Source: RYN-133 sp963708645 (GTDB taxonomy: Bacteria; Actinomycetota; Actinomycetes; Mycobacteriales; Jatrophihabitantaceae). Taken from it: DNA of 64,000 nt. Location: contig CAVPTA010000007.1 of NCBI GenBank assembly GCA_963708645.1, forward strand, positions 62,001 through 126,000. Direction: 5' to 3'. The notes beneath the pieces are model-generated. The model saw nothing but the letters and a program-made list of their open reading frames with translations, ran no database searches and was not told the origin of the DNA. Made by a program: the position numbers and the translations under genes. This document shows, in pieces, positions 26,022-34,443 of this stretch. Within the stretch, counting starts at the first letter, position 1. The number at the start of each line of letters is the position of its first letter.

Positions 26022-27431
26022 ATGACCCTCGACGATCTGTTCGCGACGGTCCGTCCCGATGATTCGGGACGGACCGCTGCGTCGCGTCCGGACTGGACCG
26101 TGCTGGTCGAGCCCGGCCGCTCGGAGCCAACGACGCGCGGACCGAGCCTGCGTCGTGCGCTGCTCCAACTCGGTGCGGGCGGACTCGTCGTGATCGCACT
26201 CGTCGTGTTGGTCGGCGGGCTGATCAGTCGCCGCGTCGCGCAGAGCCAGTCGGTGCACGAGGTCGCGCGGATCACCGACGTGCTCGCCACCAGCGTGATC
26301 GAGCCCGCGCTGACCGATCGGATGGCCACGAGTACGACCGCTGCGGCGCGTATCGACACGCTGGTCCACCAGCGTGTGCTGAACGATTCGCTCGTCCGCG
26401 TGAAGCTCTGGACCCCGTCCGGTCGTGTTGTGTACTCCGACGATCCGCGGCTGGTCGGCATCACCTTCGGTCTCGATCCCGATGCCCGGACCGCGCTCGA
26501 GCAGCCGCAGGTGCGCGCCGAGATCAGCAACCTGTCGGAGCCGGAGAACCGGTTCGAGCGGGGCCAGGGCACGTTGCTCGAGGTCTACCGGCCGGTGTGG
26601 ACGCCGAACGGGCAGCCGCTGCTGTTCGAGACGTACTTCCGCTACGACCAGGTGTCCGAGCGGGCCGGTCAGTTGTGGCGCGGATTTGCGGCCATCACGT
26701 TGAGCAGCATCGCGGCTGTCGTCGTGCTGCTCGTCCCGCTCGTCTGGGCACTGGTTGCCCGCGCACGCCGTGCACACAGCCAGCGCGAGGAAATGTTGCA
26801 GCACGCAATGGACGCGTCGCTCGACGAACGGCGAAGGATCGCAGCGACCTTGCATGACGGCGTCGTCCAGGAGTTGGCAGCGGCGTCGTTCACCGTCGCC
26901 GGTGGTGCTCAGGATGCACAGACGAGCGGGAATCCCGAGCTGGCACAGCGTTTGCAAGCGGCGGGCGATGCCGTCCGCACAAGCATCGGCAGCATGCGTT
27001 CGCTGCTGGTCGACATCTATCCGGCGAGCCTGAGCAACGCAGGGCTGGAAGCTGCGTTGCACGATCTCGTGACGTCGGTGCGTATTCCGGTCGAACTCGA
27101 TGTTGACGAGCAGGTCGCGCAGGAACTGTCGCAAGAACAGCAGGAAGCCGTGTTCCGGGTGACGCAGGAGTGCCTGCGTAATGCCGCGACGCACTCGTCC
27201 GCGCAGCTCGTGACGGTGTGGCTCGGTGTTGACGGCGGCGTTGTCGAACTGCAGATAGCCGACGACGGTGTCGGCTTCGACCCGGAGGCGGCCCGCGAGC
27301 GCGGTCACTTCGGGCTATCGCTCATCAGGGATGTGGCGCGTGGCGTCGGGGCCGAGCTTGCGGTCTCGAGCGAACCGGGACGGGGGACGGCATGGCGGTT
27401 ACGGATGTTCCATTCATCGGCACCCCAGTGA
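26022..27431 (+). CDS. Two-component sensor histidine kinase, NarL/HisKA_3 type
   Basis: 469-residue membrane kinase. A transmembrane helix (LLQLGAGGLVVIALVVLVGG) near residue 47-70, an extracytoplasmic sensor domain of about 150 residues, a second transmembrane segment (FAAITLSSIAAVVVLLVPLV, about 222-245), then the HisKA_3 phospho-acceptor DERRRIAATLHDGVVQELAA with His278. The ATPase domain has ECLRNAATHSSA (N box) and ADDGVGFD (D box). It phosphorylates the response regulator that begins inside its last codons. The preceding acidic secreted protein may present or buffer the sensed ligand; that is inference. Confidence 0.92.
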   Translation: MTLDDLFATVRPDDSGRTAASRPDWTVLVEPGRSEPTTRGPSLRRALLQLGAGGLVVIALVVLVGGLISRRVAQSQSVHEVARITDVLATSVIEPALTDRMATSTTAAARIDTLVHQRVLNDSLVRVKLWTPSGRVVYSDDPRLVGITFGLDPDARTALEQPQVRAEISNLSEPENRFERGQGTLLEVYRPVWTPNGQPLLFETYFRYDQVSERAGQLWRGFAAITLSSIAAVVVLLVPLVWALVARARRAHSQREEMLQHAMDASLDERRRIAATLHDGVVQELAAASFTVAGGAQDAQTSGNPELAQRLQAAGDAVRTSIGSMRSLLVDIYPASLSNAGLEAALHDLVTSVRIPVELDVDEQVAQELSQEQQEAVFRVTQECLRNAATHSSAQLVTVWLGVDGGVVELQIADDGVGFDPEAARERGHFGLSLIRDVARGVGAELAVSSEPGRGTAWRLRMFHSSAPQ

Positions 27432-28042
27432 TCGGAGTGGTGTTGGTCGACGACCATCCGCTGGTGCGGGCCGGGTTGTCGACGTTGATCGAAGCGGCCG
27501 ACGACATGACCGTGGTCGGCGAAGCGGCCAACGGCGCCGAAGCGGTGCGGGTGTGTTCGAGTGTCGAGGCCGACGTCGTACTGATGGACCTGTCGATGCC
27601 GGTGCTCGACGGGGTGGCTGCCACGCGGCAGTTGCTCGCAGACAATCCCGGTGCGCGCGTGGTCGTCCTCTCGTCGTTCTCGGACCGCGCGCGGGTGCGC
27701 GATGCGATCAGCGCCGGCGCGATCGGTTACGTCCTCAAGGACGCCGGGCCCGACGAGGTGATCGCCGCCGTCCGTTCCGCGGCGGCCGGCCACGCTCCGC
27801 TGGACCCGCGGGTCGCCGGCGCGCTCCTGCCGTCGGCCACCCCAGAGCCCGGCGCCGGTCTGAGCGAACGCGAGACCGAGGTGTTGCGGCTTGCCAGCAA
27901 AGGCCTGGCCAACAAGCAGATCGCGCGGTCGCTGGGCATTGCCGAGCGGACGGTGAAGGTGCACCTGGGCAACGTGTTCCGCCGGATCGGGGTCAAGGAC
28001 CGCACGTCGGCCGCGTTGTGGGCACGCGAGCATCTGCCCTAG
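27428..28042 (+). CDS. NarL-family response regulator
   Basis: 204 residues. The GTG at 27428 is preferred because it gives the usual MIGVVLVDDHPLVRAGLSTL opening and a 4-bp GTGA overlap with the kinase; an ATG at 27392 would add 12 residues. The receiver domain has Asp-Asp at 8-9, phospho-acceptor Asp54 in VLMDLSMPVLDG and the conserved Lys in GYVLKDAG. The LuxR-type HTH occupies about 140-200 (LSERETEVLRLASKGLANKQ). It is the partner of the kinase. The target genes are unknown, with the acidic protein and the HAF-repeat gene as nearby candidates. Confidence 0.93.
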   Translation: MIGVVLVDDHPLVRAGLSTLIEAADDMTVVGEAANGAEAVRVCSSVEADVVLMDLSMPVLDGVAATRQLLADNPGARVVVLSSFSDRARVRDAISAGAIGYVLKDAGPDEVIAAVRSAAAGHAPLDPRVAGALLPSATPEPGAGLSERETEVLRLASKGLANKQIARSLGIAERTVKVHLGNVFRRIGVKDRTSAALWAREHLP

Positions 28043-28135
28043 CTCAGGTAGCAGTTGATCTTGCGGCCGGACCGTGGTGGGCTTACAGCGATCTCACAGG
28101 TAGTTCGTCGTCCTCATGATTCGGATCGAGCCCCC

Positions 28136-29111
28136 ATGTCCCGAACCACGCTCCGCGCGGCTGCCGTCGTCGCCGCGTCAGCCGCCGTGCTGGCGGCGCC
28201 AGCCGTCGCAACCACAGCCGCGACGTCCGGCTACAACCTCGTGCGCACCTCCGTCGTGCGGTCAGGACATGCTTGCACCAACCTCAGGGTCAGTGCCCTC
28301 AACGACCACGGCGTGTACGCCGGCACCGTGTACTGCGCAGCGCGCTCGCGCGGCTTCATCGCCGGTCACCCGACCACCTTCGCCTTTCCGGCGGGACCGA
28401 AGTCGGACACGATCGTCAACGGCATGTCCGACACAGGCGCAATCGTCGGCGAGACGGAGATCAACTATGCGGGGCCGGCCACCGGGTGGCTGCGGACTCC
28501 GGCCGGTCACTACAAGAAGATCAACGACCCGAAGGCGGGCCACTACGGCACTGTTCCTACGGCGATCAACAAGAACAACGTGGTCGTCGGGCGGTACTAC
28601 ACCGGAACTGCCAAGAGCTTCGATCTGCGGGGCTACATCCAGCACGGCAATCGCTTCACCGACGTGAACCTGCCGAGCTCGGCCCATGCGACCGACTGGT
28701 CGGTCGACGGCATCAACAACCGCGGCGATCTGTGCGGCTGGTACATCACCGGTTCGGGGCCGTCCCACGGGTTCGTGATCATCGGCGGACGGTTCCACAC
28801 GGTCAACGCACCCGCCGCGGGGCATCCGCGGGGTGAGGGGACGGAGGTCACCTCGACCGCTTACAACCGCAGCTATGCCGGCACCCTCGTGTACGCAGCC
28901 GCGCCCGACTTCAATCATCAGTACCGCGCGTACGAGCACGGCTTCGTCGTTCACAATGGCCAGTTCACTCCGATCACCGTGCCCTCGAAGTGGGGAAACA
29001 ACACGAGCCGTCGAGGCGATCAACAACGCAGGAGCCATGGTCGGCGCGTTCATCCATCGGGACGGGAACGGCTGGGACGTCGAGGGGTTCCGCGCGACGC
29101 CGAAGAAGTAG
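28136..29111 (+). pseudogene. Secreted HAF-repeat-like protein, reading frame broken
   Basis: The ATG at 28136 gives a signal peptide (TLRAAAVVAASAAVLAAPAV). The mature protein is a repeat protein with units such as AINKNNVVVGRYYTGTAKSF and GINNRGDLCGWYITGSGPSH, matching the extracellular HAF-repeat style (N-x-x-G-x-x-x-G-x-Y). The last unit AVEAINNAGAMVGAFIHRDG, then NGWDVEGFRATPKK, is read in a second frame ending at 29111. One extra base in the G/A runs at 28992-28998 explains the break; otherwise the first frame runs to 29230. Probably a beta-propeller cell-surface protein. Confidence 0.68.
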
Positions 29112-29196
29112 GACGTTCCTGCGGGAGCCAGGGCAGAGTTCGCGAGGCGCGAATCTTCATATATTTATGCGGATTCTCCGTCCACACCCCTACCGT

Positions 29197-29212
29197 TCCT
29201 TCCTCGGAAGGA
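29197..29212 (+). promoter_or_regulatory. Hairpin covering the HNH gene's ribosome-binding site
   Basis: TCCTTCC-TC-GGAAGGA is a perfect inverted repeat (6 usable base pairs with a CTCG loop). Its 3' arm contains the GGAAGGAG Shine-Dalgarno sequence for the GTG at 29227. Folding would hide the ribosome-binding site. The upstream stretch includes unusually A/T-rich bases near 29157-29167. Confidence 0.4.
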
Positions 29213-29226
29213 GTATTATCGAACAC

Positions 29227-30461
29227 GTGAGCAGCTCGCAGTTGACCGGCACCGCGGTGCTGGATCGGCTGCGCGAAATCCAGCGTCACAAGCAGGTGCT
29301 GGACGTGGAAGAGCTCGCGCTGATCGCGCAGATCGAGACCGAGCGGCTGGCCTATGACTTGGGTGCGAAGTCGACGGTGGTGTTGCTGCGCGACGCGTTG
29401 AGGATCGGAGCCACCGATGCTGCTGGGCGGGTGCGGCTGGCGCTGGCGATCACGCCTCCGCGGCTGATCACCGGTGAGCTGGTCGAACCGCAACACCGGC
29501 AGACCGCCCAGGCGCTGGCGGACGGGTCGATCTCGGTCCGGGCGGCGGCCACGATCGTGAAGATGACGGACAAGATCGACGACCTGCTCGCCGACCAGTC
29601 GGCGCCTTGTACGAGACCGCGCTGCTGCAGTTCGCTGCCGAGCACGATCCCGACCTGCTGGCCCGGTTCGCGAACGGCCTCTACGCCCGCGTCGATCAGG
29701 ACGGCGCGTTTCGTGACATCGAAACCGCACACCGGCGCCGCACCCTGACCCTGCGCCGGCGTGCGGACGGCTCCGCGACCATTGCCGGCGAGCTGACGTG
29801 TGAGGCTGCCGAATACCTCGAGACCCTGCTCGACACGCTCGGCAAGCCGCACACCGGCCCGGACGGCGAGCGCGATCCGCGCACCCCCGGACAGCGCCGT
29901 CACGACGCCCTGCTCGAAGGCCTCAAACTGCTCTACGCCTCCGGCGACCTGCCCACCGCCAACGGCTGCGCCACCACGCTGGTCCTGACCGCCACCGTCG
30001 AGGACTTCGCGAACGGCACCGGGATCGTGCAGACCGCCCACGGCTACGCCATCCCGACGGCAGTAGCGGACCGATGGCTGGATCCGAAAGCCAAAGCGAT
30101 CTTGGTGTTGCTGTCCAAGACGAAGAGCATCCTTGCTTACAGCGATCAACAGAGGTTGTTCACCGAACAACAACGACTAGCCATGTTCGCCCGAGACAAA
30201 GGCTGCTCATATCCCGGATGTGATGCGCCGTTGTCGTGGACTCAAGCTCATCACGTCACCGACTACGCCATCACCCGAAGAACCTGCGTCGATGACGGCA
30301 CCCTGGTCTGCACCGCCAACCACGCCCTGTTCGAACAAATGGGCTGGCAATCGATCATGCTCGACGATCTACCCCACTGGATACCGCCCGCCTGGATCGA
30401 TCCGAACCAGAGGCCGAGACGCAACCGCATGCACGACTCTCCCCAACTGACCCGAGTCTGA
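29227..30461 (+). pseudogene. DUF222 / HNH-endonuclease-domain protein (13E12 type), frame broken
   Basis: Multi-copy actinobacterial family of unknown role. The GTG at 29227 opens the DUF222 part (GTAVLDRLREIQRHKQVLDV, then LALAITPPRLITGELVEPQH). After LLADQ the frame changes at 29601-29607 and continues as LYETALLQFAAEHDPDLLAR. The C-terminal HNH motif keeps its residues: CSYPGCDAPLSWTQAHHVTD followed by DDGTLVCTANHALFEQ. One missing base restores a protein of about 410 residues. These genes spread by copying, so the broken one may be a decayed copy or an assembly indel. Confidence 0.8.
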
Positions 30462-30606
30462 CCGGCCGCTGAAGCATGCCTTCCAGCGCAACCACAATTT
30501 CCAGCGAGGACTACCCGGTCTCTCACTGCGTTCGGACCGGACCGAACAACGCAACTCAACCCTCGCGCAACTCGTCTTCGCTGCGCCTTTGGTCTGTGTC
30601 TTTCCG

Positions 30607-30625
30607 TTCCAGCGCCACGCTGGAA
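30607..30625. terminator. Palindrome between convergent genes
   Basis: TTCCAGCG-CCA-CGCTGGAA has 8-bp perfect arms in the 205-bp gap between the HNH gene (+) and the deaminase-like gene (-). It could end transcription from both sides, although no T-run is present. The motif TTCCAGCG also occurs near 30480 and 30500. Nothing else is recognisable in the gap. Confidence 0.35.
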
Positions 30626-30666
30626 GTGGCTGGGATCCGTGGGGAAGTTGGAGCGGTATCCGTACC

Positions 30667-30987
30667 TCAGCTGATGGTGCCGTCTGCACTCGCGTGGAAC
30701 ACGACCGCGCTAGGTGCAACCTCGCGTACGGCGCGTTCGCCGTCATCGTCTGCTGCGTCGTCGCCGAGTACGACCGCAGCTTCCAGTCCGAGCGCGCCGG
30801 ACGACACCGCCATCGCAACCGCTACCTGCAGCGCAGACAGCGACAGTGCCTCCAGGGCGACCGACCCCGCGACGTACGTGCGCCCGTCGGTGTCGCGCAC
30901 AGCGGCGCCCTGGGCGGCTCGTGTGCGTGCGCGGGCCGAGCGCGCGAGCGTCACGAGCTTCGCGTCCTCAGCGGACAGCTCAGCCAT
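30667..30987 (-). CDS. Cytidine deaminase-like protein of the era-corC cluster
   Basis: 106 residues from the ATG at 30987, overlapping the corC stop by 8 bp. The fold pattern ALEALSLSALQVAVAMAVSS followed by VAPSAVVFHASADG matches the reduced cytidine-deaminase-like protein usually encoded between corC and era in actinobacteria. The zinc-binding His/Cys motifs of true deaminases (HAE, PCxxC) are not present, so catalytic activity is doubtful. Its normal neighbour era is displaced by about 7 kb in this genome. Confidence 0.75.
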   Translation of the reverse strand: MAELSAEDAKLVTLARSARARTRAAQGAAVRDTDGRTYVAGSVALEALSLSALQVAVAMAVSSGALGLEAAVVLGDDAADDDGERAVREVAPSAVVFHASADGTIS

Positions 30988-32299
30988 GGTGCGCGGGCTC
31001 CTCGCGCGTCGATGGCTGCTCGTCACCGTGCGGCTCGGGAACGCGGCTCACCAGCACGGTGTCGATGCGGTTGCGGCGTCCGCCGACGTCCTCGGCGACG
31101 AGCTTGAGACCGTGCACCTCGACGTGCGCACCGGGAATCGGCACGCGACCGAGCGCCTCGGCGAGCAGGCCGCCGACGGTCTCGACGTCGTCACGATCGG
31201 GTAGGTCGACGTTGAACAGTTCGGCGAGGTCCTCGACCGAAAGCCGGGACGAGACGCGAGCGGTGTCGACGTCGATGCGTTCGATGGGCGCGCGCTCGAT
31301 GTCGTACTCGTCGGTGATCTCGCCGACGATCTCTTCGAGGATGTCCTCGATCGTGACGATGCCGGCGGTGCCGCCGTATTCGTCGATGACGATCGCCATG
31401 TGCGTGCGCTTGGCCTGCATCTCGCGCAACAACTCATCGACCGGCTTCGACTCGGGGACGTAACCGACCTGGCGCATCACGTCCTCGACGGTGGTGGTGC
31501 GGGCGCGCTCGGCGTCCTGCGCACGGCGTGCCATGTCCTTCAGATAGACGACGCCGATGATGTCGTCGGCGTTCTCACCGGTGACCGGGATCCGGGAGAA
31601 TCCGCTGCGCAGCGCGAGCGCAAGGCCCTGGGGGACGGTCTTGACCCGCTCGATCCAGACGACCTCGGTACGCGGCACCATCACCTCGCGCGCGATCGTG
31701 TCGCCGAGCTCGAACACCGACTGGATCATCTGCCGCTCGCCGTGCTCGACCACGCCACGTTCCTCGGCCATGTCGACGAGTTCGCGCAGCTCGACCTCGG
31801 ACGAGAACGGGCCGTCGCGGAAGCCGCGCCCGGGTGTGATCGCGTTGCCGAACAGCGTCAACAGCGAGGCAAGCGGGTTGAACACGCGGCCGAGCACACG
31901 CACCGCGCTTGCTCCGGCGAGCGCCGTGCGGTTCGGGTGCTGACGGCCGAGCGTGCGCGGCCCGACGCCGACGATCGCGTACGAGACGACGACCATGACG
32001 AGCACGGTCAGCATGGTCACGTACCACTCGTGGCCGAACTGCGCGCGGGCAACGATCGTGACGAGCACCGTCGCGGTCAGCTCGCAGGTGACGCGCAGCA
32101 GCAGCAGCAGATTCGTGTAGCGCGCGCGGTCGTTGACGATCGCGCGCAGCGCACGCGCGCCCTTGCGCTCCTCGCGCAGAAACTCTTCGACGCGCGCGAC
32201 CGAGACCCGCGCGAGCGCGGAGTCGACGCAGGCAAGCAAGCCGCCCAGCGGAATGAGGCAGATCGCGACGATCAGCGCGATGACGTCGAGGGTGTTCAT
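30980..32299 (-). CDS. CorC/HlyC-family membrane protein with CNNM and CBS domains
   Basis: 439 residues. The N-terminal CNNM/DUF21 domain (about 1-180) has three to four membrane helices starting VIALIVAICLIPLGGLLACV. A tandem CBS pair follows (VMVPRTEVVWIERVKTVPQG and HMAIVIDEYGGTAGIVTIED), then the CorC/HlyC transporter-associated domain near residue 350. Homologues take part in magnesium or cobalt homeostasis. Its start overlaps the ybeY stop by 4 bp. The order phoH-ybeY-corC is the conserved one. Confidence 0.9.
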   Translation of the reverse strand: MNTLDVIALIVAICLIPLGGLLACVDSALARVSVARVEEFLREERKGARALRAIVNDRARYTNLLLLLRVTCELTATVLVTIVARAQFGHEWYVTMLTVLVMVVVSYAIVGVGPRTLGRQHPNRTALAGASAVRVLGRVFNPLASLLTLFGNAITPGRGFRDGPFSSEVELRELVDMAEERGVVEHGERQMIQSVFELGDTIAREVMVPRTEVVWIERVKTVPQGLALALRSGFSRIPVTGENADDIIGVVYLKDMARRAQDAERARTTTVEDVMRQVGYVPESKPVDELLREMQAKRTHMAIVIDEYGGTAGIVTIEDILEEIVGEITDEYDIERAPIERIDVDTARVSSRLSVEDLAELFNVDLPDRDDVETVGGLLAEALGRVPIPGAHVEVHGLKLVAEDVGGRRNRIDTVLVSRVPEPHGDEQPSTREEPAHHG

Positions 32300-32832
32300 G
32301 CGCGACCCTCCCCAGCTGTTCCCGCCACCGGCGTGCGGATCTTCTCGCGACCGGTGCGCGCGGCCCAGTCGGCCAGGATGTGCGCCTGGAGTTCGAACAT
32401 CTCCCGTTCCTCGTCGGCGTCACCATGGTCATACCCGAGAAGGTGCAGGATTCCGTGCGCACACAGCAGGAAGAGCTCGGACGCGAGCGAGTGTCCCGCA
32501 GCGGAGGCCTGTTCTGCCGCGACCGACGGGCAGAGCACCACGTCGCCGAGCATCGCCTCGCCCGTTCCCTCGTCGGTCGGCGGCGGCGCGGACGGGTCGA
32601 GGCGATCGACCGGTCCTTCGGCGGCATCCATCGGGAAGGCCATAACGTCGGTCGGCCCGGGAAGATCCATCCACTGCACGTGCAGCGCGGTCATCGCCTC
32701 GACGTCGAGCAGCAGCACCGAGAGCTCGGCCAGCCGATCGACGCGCATCGCGTCGAGTACGAACCGACCCAGCTCGGCAAGGGCAGCCTCGTCGACCTCG
32801 ACGCCCGACTCGTTGTTGATCTCGATGGACAT
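32296..32832 (-). CDS. ybeY: Endoribonuclease YbeY (rRNA maturation factor)
   Basis: Metal-dependent endoribonuclease for 16S rRNA 3'-end maturation and ribosome quality control. 178 residues from the ATG at 32832. The zinc-binding signature HGILHLLGYDHGD is present, with the preceding LGDVVLCPSVAAEQ block and the N-terminal DVEAMTALHVQWMDLPGPTD. It starts 7 bp after phoH and overlaps corC. Confidence 0.94.
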   Translation of the reverse strand: MSIEINNESGVEVDEAALAELGRFVLDAMRVDRLAELSVLLLDVEAMTALHVQWMDLPGPTDVMAFPMDAAEGPVDRLDPSAPPPTDEGTGEAMLGDVVLCPSVAAEQASAAGHSLASELFLLCAHGILHLLGYDHGDADEEREMFELQAHILADWAARTGREKIRTPVAGTAGEGRA

Positions 32833-32839
32833 TGCCGGC

Positions 32840-33877
32840 TCAGCGGCGCGGATTGGCCGAGCGCGGCGAGTTCGCGCTCTCGGCGGCGTCATAACGCTCG
32901 TACGCATCGACGATCTCGCCGACGAGGCGGTGCCGCACGACGTCTGCCGATGTCAGGGTCGTGAAGTGGACATCGTCGAGCTCGCCGAGGATGTTGCGCA
33001 CCACCTTCAGGCCGCTGCGCTGGTCACCCGGCAGGTCGACCTGTGTCACGTCACCGGTGACCACGATCTTCGAATCGAAACCCAACCGCGTCAGGAACAT
33101 CTTCATCTGCTCGGGCGTCGTGTTCTGCGCCTCGTCGAGAATGATGAACGCGTTCGACAACGTACGTCCACGCATGTACGCGAGCGGCGCGATCTCGATC
33201 GTCCCGGCCTGCATCAAGCGCGGCAGCGACTCAGGATCCATCATGTCGTGCAGCGCGTCGAACAACGGCCGTAGATACGGGTCGATCTTGTCGAACAGCG
33301 TTCCGGGCAGGAAACCGAGCCGCTCGCCCGCCTCGACCGCCGGACGGGTGAGGATGATGCGCCCGACCTGCTTCGACTGCAACGCCTGCACGGCCTTGGC
33401 CACCGCGAGATAGGTCTTGCCCGTGCCCGCCGGGCCGATGCCGAAGACCAGCGTGTGGTTGTCGATCGCGTCGACGTAGCGCTTCTGGTTCAACGTCTTG
33501 GGACGGATGTTCTTGCCGCGCCGCGACAGGATGTTCAGCGACAGCACCTCGGCCGGGCGCTCGCTGATGTCAGCGTTGAGGATGCCGAGGGCACGCGTCA
33601 CCGCGTCCGGCGTCAGGTGCTGGCCGGACTTGATCAGTTCGAGTAGCTCCTCGAACAGACGGACCGCGATCGCATTGTCGGCTGCAGCGCCGGTGATGGT
33701 GATTTCGTTGCCGCGCACGTGGACGTCGCTGTCGAGGCTCTTCTCGATGACCCGAAGCAACTCGTCACGGGAGCCGAGCAACGAGACCATGGCCTGCTCG
33801 CCGGGAACGACGATGACAGTGGAGACGCGATCCGTACTCGATGTTGGATCGGACAAGTTCGGCTCTCTGGTCGGCAA
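32840..33877 (-). CDS. phoH: PhoH-family ATPase
   Basis: 345-residue P-loop NTPase. An N-terminal KH-like region (about 25-110) precedes the ATPase domain. Walker A is GIGPAGTGKT, Walker B is AFIILDEAQN, and PYLRPLFDALHDMMDPESLP is a family signature. PhoH proteins couple with YbeY in RNA metabolism, matching the adjacent gene. The start at 33877 is followed upstream by the 57-bp repeat array, so its promoter must lie in or next to the repeats or beyond. Confidence 0.92.
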   Translation of the reverse strand: MPTREPNLSDPTSSTDRVSTVIVVPGEQAMVSLLGSRDELLRVIEKSLDSDVHVRGNEITITGAAADNAIAVRLFEELLELIKSGQHLTPDAVTRALGILNADISERPAEVLSLNILSRRGKNIRPKTLNQKRYVDAIDNHTLVFGIGPAGTGKTYLAVAKAVQALQSKQVGRIILTRPAVEAGERLGFLPGTLFDKIDPYLRPLFDALHDMMDPESLPRLMQAGTIEIAPLAYMRGRTLSNAFIILDEAQNTTPEQMKMFLTRLGFDSKIVVTGDVTQVDLPGDQRSGLKVVRNILGELDDVHFTTLTSADVVRHRLVGEIVDAYERYDAAESANSPRSANPRR

Positions 33878-33923
33878 CGAGGTACCTGACCACTGTACCG
33901 GCGCGTGGTGCTGATTTGGCCGG

Positions 33924-34094
33924 TCAGCCCTGGGGTCCCCGCGGAATCGCTACGTTCTCCAGGCGATTTCGTGGGGCACCTCAGCCCTGGGGTCCCCGCG
34001 GAATCGCTACGTTCTCCAGGCGATTTCGTGGGGCACCTCAGCCCTGGGGTCCCCGCGGAATCGCTACGTTCTCCAGGCGATTTCGTGGGGCACC
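33924..34094. repeat. Three tandem copies of a 57-bp hairpin-forming repeat
   Basis: Units at 33924-33980, 33981-34037 and 34038-34094 look identical. Each begins TCAGCCCTGGGGTCCCCGCG and ends GCGATTTCGTGGGGCACC. Within a unit the arms GGTCCCCGCGGAATCGC and GCGATTTCGTGGGG-C-ACC pair around a 12-nt loop, allowing one G-T next to the inner helix and a bulge, so every unit can form one long stem-loop. The array begins and ends at TCAGCC; the terminal copy is the HIT gene's stop and last codon. It fills most of the phoH-HIT gap. It is not CRISPR: there are no spacers. Confidence 0.9.
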
Positions 34095-34433
34095 TCAGCC
34101 GGGTGGCCAGCCCATCGGGCGGCCCGCCAGCAAGTGGGCGTGCACGTGGAAGACGCTCTGCCCGACCTCGGCCCCGGTGTTGAACACGGTGCGGAACTGC
34201 CCGACGCCCAATTTCTGGGCGGTCCCGCGGATTCCCGCGACGAGACCCGCGCTGGCAGCCGCGTCGCGGCCGAGGTCGGCGATGTCGGTGAAGTGCTCAC
34301 GCGGCACCACCAGGACGTGGGTCGGCGCCTGCGGGTTGAGATCCTCGAACGCGAAAGCGTGGTCGTCCTCGTACACCTTGGTGGACGGGATCTCGCCAGC
34401 GATGATCTTGCAGAACAGACAGTCGTCGGCCAT
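34095..34433 (-). CDS. HIT-family nucleotide hydrolase/transferase
   Basis: Histidine-triad protein of 112 residues from the ATG at 34433. CLFCKIIAGEIPSTKVYEDD supplies a probable zinc pair, THVLVVPREHFT is the family strand, and HVHAHLLAG is the catalytic His-x-His-x-His triad. HIT proteins of the Hint type hydrolyse nucleoside phosphoramidates or AMP-linked substrates. It starts 10 bp after the cyclase gene stop, so it may be co-transcribed with that cyclase. The stop codon coincides with the end of the 57-bp repeat array. Confidence 0.92.
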   Translation of the reverse strand: MADDCLFCKIIAGEIPSTKVYEDDHAFAFEDLNPQAPTHVLVVPREHFTDIADLGRDAAASAGLVAGIRGTAQKLGVGQFRTVFNTGAEVGQSVFHVHAHLLAGRPMGWPPG

Positions 34434-34443
34434 GCCGCGAACG

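Noticed and set aside
30667..30987. Functional cytidine deaminase
   Set aside because: The HAE and PCxxC zinc motifs are missing, so only the fold relationship is kept.
33924..34094. CRISPR array
   Set aside because: Units are directly joined with no spacers, each unit is a long hairpin, and no cas genes are near.
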